Below, piece after piece: positions 7,847 to 14,513 of a stretch of 32,103 nucleotides of DNA. This DNA is from Klebsiella pneumoniae (GTDB taxonomy: Bacteria > Myxococcota_A > UBA796 > SXON01): NCBI GenBank assembly GCA_945861635.1, contig CAMAWH010000061.1, forward strand, positions 1 through 32,103, given 5' to 3'. The position numbers and the translations under genes are program-made. The notes under the pieces are model-generated. The model was given only the letters and a program-made list of their open reading frames with translations. It was not told the DNA's origin and did not search any database. Position 1 is the first letter of the stretch. Every line of letters starts with the position of its first letter.

Positions 7847-9586
7847 ATGCGCCTGACCCCGTGCTGCTCACTCGCGCTGCTCGCCGCATGTTCCGCGGGC
7901 ACCGTCGCCGTCAAGTCGGGCGACACCTCGCCCGCAACAGGAGATAGCGCGGATGCCGATGCCGATGCCGATGCCGACGCCGACGCCGACGCCGACCCGT
8001 GCACCGAGGACGCGGTCGATCCCGGACTTCCCGCGTTCCCCGCTACGATTGGCATCGTGACCGTGCACGCCAGCACCCAGACGGGCGCCAACGATGGCAC
8101 CCTGCTCACCGACTACGCGGTCTGCTTGTCCGAAACCGACTGCTTCCCACTTGACCACACCGGCACGACGGCGATGGAGAGTGGCGGCCACGGATCGTGG
8201 GCGTTCGAGGGGCTGTCTCTCGCCCGGTCGAAGGTCGATCGCGTCGAACTTCGCGCCGGCGCTGGAACCGACGCCTGGGCACCGGCGTGTGTCGACGTGC
8301 GTTTCGACGGGGAACCCGTCTACTGCAACGATGCCATCGCCGTTCGCGTGGGCACCGACGCCGGACAGGAGGACCGCTGGAGCGACCCCGACGGCCTGCA
8401 CAACGCCTGTGCGGCCTGCACCGCTCGGCTCGCGCACGAACCGATGCTCGGCGATGTCCATCCCGACTCGATCCGCGTGGAGGTCAAAACAGACGCGACG
8501 CGCAGCGTCGCCGTCCGAGTCGCCACCGACGAGGCCATGACCGACGCGCGCATCGCCGGTTGGGTGTATCCAGGCGCGGCGGACGACTTCACGGACTCCG
8601 TACGGATCGGCTGCCTCGATGCCGCCAAGGAGTACGTCTACGACGTACAGATCGAGGGTGCCACCGTATCCGGTCCTTCCCGATTCCATACCCCTCCCGT
8701 CGACGGGAATCCGGGCACGTTCACGTTGGCGTTTGGGACGTGCGCGAAGGGAGACGACCAGCCCATCTTTGCCGCCATCGAGGACAGCGAACCCGACGCC
8801 TTTGCGCTGCTTGGGGATGCTCACTATGCGGATACGACGGAGCTCCAGGCGTTACGGTGGTGGTACCAATGGACGTTGGAGCGGCCAGAGCGCGCGTCTC
8901 TGTACGCACAGGTGCCGGTGTACGGCGTGTGGGACGACCACGACTACGCTGAGAATGACGAAAACGGCCACGCGGAAGGGAAGGAAACCTCGCTCCGCGT
9001 CTTCACGGAACACTACAACAATCCGGCGTATGGACTGGAGGATACGCCCGGCGTATTCTTCTCCACGCACTGGGGTGACGTGGAGTTGTTTTACCTCGAC
9101 AACCGCTACTATCGCGATCTCGACGGCACAATGTTGGGCGCCGTGCAGCGTCGGTGGTTGCTGGACGGGCTGGCGACCTCCACCGCGACCTTCAAGTTTG
9201 TGATGGATGGCAGCGCCTGGGAAGGGGGCGACGTCGGCCAGTCCTGGGGGGCCTACCGGGCCGATCGAGACGCGATCTTCGCCGAGTTGGACGCCGCCGA
9301 TGTCACCGGCCTCGTCCTGTTTTCGGGAGACGTGCATCATTCGGTGTTGCGGCCTGTCCTGCGTGCCAGCGGCTATGAGATTCCCGAGTTCATTTCGTCG
9401 CCGCTCGCGCAAGGCGCGGCCAGCTGCGGAAGCGGTCACTACATCGAATGTTACGATGGCGGACCCTCGTGGATTTCCGTGGAGACTGACACCACCGCAG
9501 CCGACCCGGAGTTGGTCGCGACGATTCACTCAGAGGAAGGAGATCCTGTCGGAAGCTGGACGCTGCACCTCTCTGAGTTGCAGTAG
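7847..9586 (+). CDS. PhoD-like alkaline phosphatase lipoprotein with N-terminal PLAT-like domain
   Basis: The product is 579 aa. The lipoprotein signal MRLTPCCSLALLAAC puts the lipid-bearing Cys at residue 15. A linker of alternating Asp and Ala follows (to about residue 50). Residues about 68-165 resemble a PLAT/LH2 domain (VTVHASTQTGANDG, AGAGTDAW), and about 205-285 form an Fn3-like domain as found before PhoD catalytic domains. The metallophosphatase core shows LLGDAHY (Asp324, His326), WDDHDYAEND (Asp363-Asp366), YLDNRYYRD and FSGDVHHS (Asp495, His497, His498), matching the metal ligands of the PhoD family. Phosphodiesters or phospholipids are plausible substrates, but nothing here identifies one. 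The gene diverges from the protease gene and is followed after 16 bp by the glycosylase gene, probably in one transcript. Confidence 0.87.
   Translation: MRLTPCCSLALLAACSAGTVAVKSGDTSPATGDSADADADADADADADADPCTEDAVDPGLPAFPATIGIVTVHASTQTGANDGTLLTDYAVCLSETDCFPLDHTGTTAMESGGHGSWAFEGLSLARSKVDRVELRAGAGTDAWAPACVDVRFDGEPVYCNDAIAVRVGTDAGQEDRWSDPDGLHNACAACTARLAHEPMLGDVHPDSIRVEVKTDATRSVAVRVATDEAMTDARIAGWVYPGAADDFTDSVRIGCLDAAKEYVYDVQIEGATVSGPSRFHTPPVDGNPGTFTLAFGTCAKGDDQPIFAAIEDSEPDAFALLGDAHYADTTELQALRWWYQWTLERPERASLYAQVPVYGVWDDHDYAENDENGHAEGKETSLRVFTEHYNNPAYGLEDTPGVFFSTHWGDVELFYLDNRYYRDLDGTMLGAVQRRWLLDGLATSTATFKFVMDGSAWEGGDVGQSWGAYRADRDAIFAELDAADVTGLVLFSGDVHHSVLRPVLRASGYEIPEFISSPLAQGAASCGSGHYIECYDGGPSWISVETDTTAADPELVATIHSEEGDPVGSWTLHLSELQ
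7949..7996 (+). repeat. Hexanucleotide tandem repeat (8 units) in the phosphatase linker
   Basis: Eight units of the form GCSGAY (mostly GCCGAT then GCCGAC) encode the alternating Ala-Asp linker. Because the unit is 6 bp, gain or loss of units keeps the frame and would change only linker length. Confidence 0.85.
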
Positions 9587-9602
9587 GCTGCGGTAAAACG
9601 CC

Positions 9603-10427
9603 GTGCCGGAACGCCCCGATCTGGAATATGTCGTGCCCATCCTCCATCGGGAGTTGGCGGGGCGCAGTATCGTCGGAGCGCGGTCAAGGAAGCCCGTCGT
9701 ATTGCGAGCCGCGCTTGGGGACCTCCGAGGCCGGATCGTGGGTGTGAGTCGTCTGGCACACTGTGTGGTGATTTCGCTTGGGGAACGCGACCTCATCCTC
9801 TCGCCCATGCTCGCCGGGCGATTTCAGCTGGGCGGAAAAGACACTGCCGACCTTGGCCTTGCGCTCGACCTCGACGACGGACGGACGCTTCGATATCGCG
9901 ATGATGTCGCCATGGGGAAGGTGTACCTGTTGCCGGTCGGCGGGCGGCCGCCGGGGCTGGAGAATGTGGGCGTCGACGTGTTGGGCGAGACTTTCACCGA
10001 GGCGGCGTTTCGCTCGCTCTGCGCGGTTCGACGTGACCAAGTCAAGGTGTTCCTGATGGACAAGTCTGCACTCGACGCCATGGGCAACGCCTATGCCGAC
10101 GAGGTGCTCTGGGAAGCGAGGGTTCATCCGAAACGGATGGTGCGCAGTCTCAGCGACGAGGATGTCGTGGCGCTTTGGCGGGCGATTCGCACCGTACTCT
10201 CGGCCAGCCGCGACACGATCGCGACGCGCGCGCCGCCGCTGAATGAAAAGTTGCGCGATTTCCTTCATGTACGTGGAAAGAAGGGATCACCGTGCGATCG
10301 CTGCACGACGACGCTGCGTACCACCGGCGTCCACGGTCACGACGCGTACTTCTGCCCCACCTGCCAGCCGGACGTCGGCGGGAAGGGGATTGTGGATTGG
10401 AGGAAGATTCCCAACCCGCCGGAATGA
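9603..10427 (+). CDS. Fpg/Nei-family DNA glycosylase, divergent
   Basis: The product is 274 aa, the usual size for formamidopyrimidine-DNA glycosylase, which excises oxidised bases and cleaves the abasic site. The GTG start at 9603 yields MPERPDLEYV, keeping the Pro and Glu that follow the initiator Met and serve as the catalytic pair. The C-terminus has a four-Cys zinc finger: C231, C234, C251 and C254 (CDRC then FCPTC). The middle contains SPMLAGRF and RYRDDVAMGKVYLL, as in the less-studied MPERPDLE branch rather than the E. coli MutM branch. One oddity: at the position where Fpg proteins have the catalytic-site Lys (as in RRGK or RRAK), this protein reads RLAH, with His53. It is a cytoplasmic repair enzyme in an otherwise secreted-protein neighbourhood; its start lies 16 nt after the phosphatase stop. 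Confidence 0.85.
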   Translation: MPERPDLEYVVPILHRELAGRSIVGARSRKPVVLRAALGDLRGRIVGVSRLAHCVVISLGERDLILSPMLAGRFQLGGKDTADLGLALDLDDGRTLRYRDDVAMGKVYLLPVGGRPPGLENVGVDVLGETFTEAAFRSLCAVRRDQVKVFLMDKSALDAMGNAYADEVLWEARVHPKRMVRSLSDEDVVALWRAIRTVLSASRDTIATRAPPLNEKLRDFLHVRGKKGSPCDRCTTTLRTTGVHGHDAYFCPTCQPDVGGKGIVDWRKIPNPPE

Positions 10428-10442
10428 TCGTATCCTGCGCGG

Positions 10443-12527
10443 ATGCTGCTCCTCCTCCCCCCTGCGCTCGCCTCGAACATCCTCCTCTATGGGCCTACCG
10501 AGTTCACCGAGTCAGACGTGCTCGCGGCGGCCGGGCATACGGTAACGACCTGGGATGCCACGGCGTGGGCAGCAGCGACGACGGCCGAGTTCGCTGCTTT
10601 TGACACCATCGTGGTCGGCGACCTTTCGTGCAGCGGTCCAACCTCGGCGTCCTTGCAGACGCTGTTTGACACTCAGGCGGCGTGGGGCCCGGCGCTCACG
10701 GGAAACATCGTCGTGCACGGTGCCGATCCAAGCTGCCACGAGGGCTCGGCCGCGGGAGCCGGAGAGTTCATCGAGACGGTGGTTGCATGGACGGCCGGGG
10801 GCAGCGGTACGGGCGCGTCATTTTCCAGCGACTGGGGCGTTCGGAGCCTCGACTACATCGATGTTCTCGGTGATTTTTCAAGCACCTTGGATCACGACGA
10901 AACCATGACGATCCTCGACACCTCGCACCCGATGTGGGGAGGCGTCACCGAAGCCGACATGTACGGATGGGGCAACACCCATCACTCCCAAATCGATGTG
11001 TGGCCGACGGACTTCGACGCCATTGCCGAGGACGAGGACGGAGACGCGGTGATCGTTGTGCGTGAAAGCTGCGATGCCGACCTTGACGGCTATGAAGTCG
11101 CGAGCGACTTCTGCCTGGGCGATGATTGCGACGACGAGGACGCGAGTGTGAGTCCGGCCGGCACGGAGGTGTGGTACGACGGGATCGATCAGGACTGTGA
11201 TGGCAACGACGACGATCAGGACGAGGATGGGTACGACGTCACCGCCGATTGCGACGATCTCGACGCCGGTGCGTACCCGGGTGGCTCCGAGATCTGGTAC
11301 GACGGCGTAGACGGCGATTGCGATGGTGGCAGCGACTACGATCAGGATTTGGACGGCTACGACGCGGATACCTACGGCGGTGCCGACTGCGACGATCTGA
11401 ACGACACCATCCGACCCGGCGCCACCGACGCCATCTATGACGGCGTCGACTCCGACTGCGACGGCGCGAGCGAATACGATCTCGATGGCGACGGCCACGA
11501 CGCGGACACCTACGGCGGGGACGACTGCGACGATGGCGATGCCACCATCCATCCGGAGGCGGCGGAGGTCTGGTACGACGGCGTCGATCAGGACTGCGAT
11601 GGCGCCAACGACTACGATCAGGACGAAGATGGCGAGGCTGCGTCGGGTCACGGCGGGAGCGACTGCGACGATACCGACGCCGCGCGAAACTCAGACGCCG
11701 TCGAGGTCTGGTACGACGGCGTCGATTCTGACTGCAATGGCAACGATGACGACCAGGATGGCGATGGCTACGCGCTTGCGGACGACTGCGATGACACCGA
11801 TGGCACCATCAATCCCGGCGCCAGTGACGGGTGGTACGACGGCATCGACGCCAACTGCGATGGTGCGTCGGACTACGACGCCGATGCCGACGGGTACAAC
11901 TCTGCGTCGTACGGCGGGGATGACTGTGATGACGCCGACGCGACGACGTGGCCGGGCGCTCCCGACGAACCCTACGACGACATCATCAACGACTGCGATG
12001 CTGCCGACGAGTACGATCAGGACGGCGATGGCTACGACGTCGGCGAAGACTGCAACGACGCCAACTCCGACATCCGTCCCGACGCCGAGGAGGTCTGGTA
12101 CGACGGCACCGACCAGAACTGTGATGGCAACGACGACGACCAGGACGCCGACGGCATCGCGCTTGCGGACGACTGCGATGACCTCGACGCGACCAACACC
12201 AGCGAGCCGTGCACCCCCGAGGACACCGGCGAGATTGATACCGGCGAGATTGATACCGGCGAGATCGACTCCGGCGAGATTGATACCGGCGACATCGACT
12301 CCGGCGAGATCGACTCCGGCGAGATCGACTCCGGCGAGATCGACGATACCTACGTGTTGGACGACTTCGCGGACGACGACGGCGACATCAAGGGCGGCGG
12401 AGGCTGCGGCTGCGACGCCGGCGGGGGGAGCGTTCCGGGGGCGCTGGCGTTCGCCGGCGTGCTGCTGGCGCGGCGGCGGCGGACGGGGGGTGCACGCGGG
12501 CCGAGAAGGCATTCGCACCACATTTGA
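10443..12527 (+). CDS. MopE-repeat protein with MYXO-CTERM tail (plus strand copy)
   Basis: The product is 694 aa. A 10-residue signal (MLLLLPPALA) has no basic residues. Residues about 11-205 form an alpha/beta domain (ILLYGPTEFTESDVLAAAGH, FDTIVVGDLSCSG) that may resemble ThuA or amidotransferase-like folds. From about residue 213 come eight full Asp/Cys repeats plus one partial repeat, of the type DCDDxD...P(G)A.E.WYDGIDQDCDGN, the putative metal-binding motif known from MopE proteins, which were described as copper-binding surface proteins. In this protein most repeats read WYDGxDxDCDG in place of the usual CNGIDDDCDG, so one Cys per repeat is lost. A TGEID/SGEID linker and a GGGGCGCDAGGG-hydrophobic-RRRR tail follow. 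Surface display is expected. The start is 15 nt after the glycosylase stop. Confidence 0.85.
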   Translation: MLLLLPPALASNILLYGPTEFTESDVLAAAGHTVTTWDATAWAAATTAEFAAFDTIVVGDLSCSGPTSASLQTLFDTQAAWGPALTGNIVVHGADPSCHEGSAAGAGEFIETVVAWTAGGSGTGASFSSDWGVRSLDYIDVLGDFSSTLDHDETMTILDTSHPMWGGVTEADMYGWGNTHHSQIDVWPTDFDAIAEDEDGDAVIVVRESCDADLDGYEVASDFCLGDDCDDEDASVSPAGTEVWYDGIDQDCDGNDDDQDEDGYDVTADCDDLDAGAYPGGSEIWYDGVDGDCDGGSDYDQDLDGYDADTYGGADCDDLNDTIRPGATDAIYDGVDSDCDGASEYDLDGDGHDADTYGGDDCDDGDATIHPEAAEVWYDGVDQDCDGANDYDQDEDGEAASGHGGSDCDDTDAARNSDAVEVWYDGVDSDCNGNDDDQDGDGYALADDCDDTDGTINPGASDGWYDGIDANCDGASDYDADADGYNSASYGGDDCDDADATTWPGAPDEPYDDIINDCDAADEYDQDGDGYDVGEDCNDANSDIRPDAEEVWYDGTDQNCDGNDDDQDADGIALADDCDDLDATNTSEPCTPEDTGEIDTGEIDTGEIDSGEIDTGDIDSGEIDSGEIDSGEIDDTYVLDDFADDDGDIKGGGGCGCDAGGGSVPGALAFAGVLLARRRRTGGARGPRRHSHHI
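12225..12344 (+). repeat. 15-bp tandem repeat, 8 units, encoding (T/S)GEID
   Basis: Eight in-frame 15-bp units such as ACCGGCGAGATTGAT and TCCGGCGAGATCGAC encode a pentapeptide repeat (one unit has GDID). Two synonymous flavours alternate, which suggests repeated unit duplication. The repeat is the spacer between the metal-binding repeats and the sorting tail, so length changes would alter reach from the surface without changing frame. Confidence 0.9.
12390..12480 (+). repeat. MYXO-CTERM module, left arm of an inverted DNA repeat
   Basis: This roughly 91-bp stretch encodes KGGGGCGCDAGGGSVPGALA and the following hydrophobic/Arg segment. A copy about 85% identical (counted by eye) lies in inverted orientation at about 14541-14630, in the other MopE-repeat gene. 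The protein segment differs at a single residue near the Arg run (LARRRR versus LSRRRR). Confidence 0.8.
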
Positions 12528-12554
12528 CACAATTTTGACGGACCGGCCGCGGCG

Positions 12555-12995
12555 GGGCGAGCAGCGTATCTGGCGGGCGCCTACCATAGCTGGGACTGTG
12601 CGAATTCGTTCTACGGCGTTGTGGGCATCACGCCTTGGGACGCCAGTCGCCCCGAGCTAAACTTTACCGTTTACTTCAAGGGGATGTATGACATCGCATC
12701 CGTGGCCTCGGAGTATCGACGCCTTCCGGGTATCGTCGATGTTGACGTGCCCGAGGTCATCGACGTGAACGATCATCCTCGAAACTATGTATGTGTTGAA
12801 TCCGAAACGCGCTGGTCCTACCTGTTCGAGGAGTGGTGGGACACCTGCGGCGGCGGGGGCTGTCTGTACGTCCGCGATTACCACATCGCCTCCGACGCCG
12901 GCGTGCTCGAGTACGTCGGTACCTGGTCCAGCGACAGCGGCGAGCCGATGCCGGACTGGCTCACGGCATTCTCGGCGTGCGTGGCGACGCGGTGA
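12555..12995 (+). pseudogene. Lipoprotein-family array, copy A: C-terminal fragment lacking its start
   Basis: The frame is open from just after the MopE-protein stop (12525-12527) to TGA at 12993-12995. Its protein aligns with copy B from AAYLAGAYHSWDC (copy B: AAYTAGTYHGWDC) to the end, including ESETRWSYLF, DTCGGGGCL and the HIASDAGVLE...GTW...DSGEP block. The signal peptide, linker and first half found in copy B are absent, and homology begins about 30 bp after the MopE stop, so the 5' part was lost by deletion or recombination. Internal starts (GTG 12621) are possible but would give a fragment without a signal. Function of the family is unknown. Confidence 0.7.
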
Positions 12996-13699
12996 GGCGC
13001 TGGATGTTCGCGGCTTCCGCGCTGGTGACCGCGTGCGTTGCGCCGGCCGATCCGGGCCCATCCAAAACCGGTATCCACGGATTCGAGACGGGCGCCATCG
13101 AAGATTCCGAGGAAGGCGACACCGGCCCGGTGGGAGACTCGACCATCCCGGACGACTCCGGCGCAGACGACTCCGGCCCGACCGATTACGGCGCCGGCGA
13201 GTGGGAGTGCAGCACGCCCGAGACGGAGGCCGAAGCCCCGGTGACGGCCGCCGAGGTGGCCACCACCCCGCGCGATGACGTTGCCGCGGAGTGGGTCGCG
13301 CTGGATCTCACGTCCGGGATGCTTGCCAATGAGGGCGACTATCAACGGTTGACCACGGACTTCGACGCCGTCCGCGCGCTGTACCCCGAGGTCCCGATTT
13401 CCTACTGGTCACCCTACAATCACGACGTCGTGGGCTACCTCACACCCGAGGCTGCAGCAGCGTACACGGCGGGAACCTACCATGGCTGGGATTGCCTGAA
13501 TGCACTCTACCGCGTCACCAACATGGGCGTGCACGAACAAACGGACGACTCGGGGCGGAAGTATTTTAGGCTCTCTTTCGACGGCCGGTACGACACGTGG
13601 CTGCTGGCAAAGGAGTACAAATGGAAAGCCGCCGGCACCACCGATGTCCGGGCTGACGAACCAGGCATCGTATACGTCCCCCCCGTGACCCGCGTCTGA
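12992..13699 (+). CDS. Lipoprotein-family array, copy B (interrupted by in-frame TGA)
   Basis: The GTG at 12992 overlaps the copy A stop (GTGA). This start is preferred over the ATG at 13004 because copy C begins with the matching MRR at an ATG. The product is 235 aa: lipoprotein signal MRRWMFAASALVTAC, an Asp/Ser/Gly/Thr-rich linker (to about residue 70), then a domain containing WVALDLTSGMLANEGDYQRL, ISYWSPYNHDVVGYL and AYTAGTYHGWDCLNALY. The frame stops at TGA 13697-13699 although the same frame continues as a clear homologue of copy A to 13900. At the TGA, copy A has TGT (Cys) in YVCVESETRW; copy B reads V-stop-IESETRW. It is thus either a recently inactivated gene or, less likely, a gene read through. 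No family is recognised. Confidence 0.65.
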   Translation: MRRWMFAASALVTACVAPADPGPSKTGIHGFETGAIEDSEEGDTGPVGDSTIPDDSGADDSGPTDYGAGEWECSTPETEAEAPVTAAEVATTPRDDVAAEWVALDLTSGMLANEGDYQRLTTDFDAVRALYPEVPISYWSPYNHDVVGYLTPEAAAAYTAGTYHGWDCLNALYRVTNMGVHEQTDDSGRKYFRLSFDGRYDTWLLAKEYKWKAAGTTDVRADEPGIVYVPPVTRV

Positions 13700-13900
13700 A
13701 TTGAATCCGAAACCCGCTGGTCGTACCTCTTCGCGGACATATTGGACACCTGCGGCGGCGGTGGGTGTCTCATAATCACATATTTCCACATCGCCTCCGA
13801 CGCTGGCGTACTCGAATTCATCGGTACCTGGTCCACCGACAGTGGTGAGCCGGAGCCGGGCTGGTTGCTGGCCCTCGAGGCTTGCCCGATGGCACGCTGA
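13700..13900 (+). pseudogene. Distal part of copy B after the in-frame TGA
   Basis: In the same frame as 12992-13699, this codes IESETRWSYLFADILDTCGG and onward through HIASDAGVLEFIGTWSTDSG to CPMAR, closely matching copy A (12796-12995). Its Cys residues (DTCGGGGC and the near-terminal C) are kept, and no other frame damage is present, so a single TGT-to-TGA-type change could explain the interruption. Read through, the whole copy B would be 302 aa. Confidence 0.65.
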
Positions 13901-13989
13901 TGCGCCGGATCTTCGCGGCTTGCGCACTCATGACCGCCTGCGTTTCCACGCGCGACGCGGGGCCGCACGAGCCAGGCCCGCCCCGCTGA
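13900..13989 (+). pseudogene. Lipoprotein-family array, copy C: N-terminal 29 residues only
   Basis: The ATG at 13900 overlaps the copy B distal stop (TGATG). It codes MRRIFAACALMTAC, a lipoprotein signal nearly identical to that of copy B, then VSTRDAGPHEPGPPR and a stop at 13987-13989. Copy B continues past this point with a long linker, so copy C was cut off after its signal peptide. The sequence beyond is unrelated to copies A and B. Confidence 0.65.
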
Positions 13990-14513
13990 AGCGCCCGCCG
14001 TCGAGAACTGCCGCTTGATGCACAGCGGGATCACGACGACCTTGCGATTGGTGGGCGGGCGCATCGACGTGCGCGAACCGTTTTCGCTATCCATTCCATC
14101 CACAGCCATGGGGCCTCCTTGTGTGCTGGCACACGTCGAGCATGAGGACATCAAGCGCGTGATGCAAAATCGTTCACGCGCGTCAATACCTACGCATCGC
14201 TCACGACGTTGGTGCCGTGAATGTTGGATGCGGATAAATTTTCGAACGTCGTGATCGGCGCGCGCACTTCGTGCACCCTGACGCACGTCAAGCGATTGTT
14301 AAGCCTCGAAAGGCTGAAAATGGATCGAGAGGCAGCCGGGACCGGAGGAATGGGGGTCAGGAAGCAGGCGGCAGAGCACGCGGTCTCGCCGCACCGCGCC
14401 CGGTGTTCTGCGACGCGTGGCCGCCGCCGCTTCTGCGGACGTCCACGCACACGCAAGGGCGCCTTCCAAGGTAGTTTTCGCCCGCGCGAAGAAATTGGCC
14501 TACCGCACCCACA
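13990..14513. other. Non-coding stretch between the lipoprotein array and the second MopE gene
   Basis: No conserved gene is recognised in these 524 bp. It holds two inverted repeats and a strong Shine-Dalgarno on the minus strand (see 14107-14181), and a short hairpin AGCCT-CGAA-AGGCT (14302-14315; read on the minus strand as a TTTCG-loop hairpin followed by TTAA) that could be a weak terminator for the minus-strand MopE gene about 200 bp upstream of it. Local composition is less GC-rich around 14150-14330. Confidence 0.4.
14107..14181 (-). promoter_or_regulatory. Leader-like region: two dyads, perfect Shine-Dalgarno and an ATG
   Basis: On the minus strand an ATG at 14109 is preceded at 4 nt by AAGGAGG (14120-14114), the strongest ribosome-binding site seen in the window. 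Directly upstream are the palindrome GTGTGC-CA-GCACAC (14134-14121) and a perfect 8-bp inverted repeat GCGCGTGA/TCACGCGC with an 11-nt loop (14155-14181). The frame begins MAVDGMDSENGSRTSMRPP and KVVVIPLCIKRQF, then continues antisense to the lipoprotein array, which looks non-genuine. This may be the intact control region of a gene whose body was replaced by the array. Confidence 0.4.

Noticed and set aside
7810..8109. N-terminal extension of the protease with a long Ser-Ala repeat
   Set aside because: It is the antisense image of the Asp-Ala repeat in the phosphatase gene; the true signal peptide starts at 7809 or 7839.
13697..13760. Selenocysteine insertion at the copy B TGA
   Set aside because: The Cys-to-TGA correspondence is right, but no stable hairpin with a typical bacterial SECIS loop was recognised right after the TGA, and the array around it is already decayed. 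Kept only as an open question in the findings.
14302..14315. Hairpin as an intrinsic terminator
   Set aside because: The stem is only 5 bp and is followed by TTAA rather than a T-tract; listed only as weak within the non-coding stretch.
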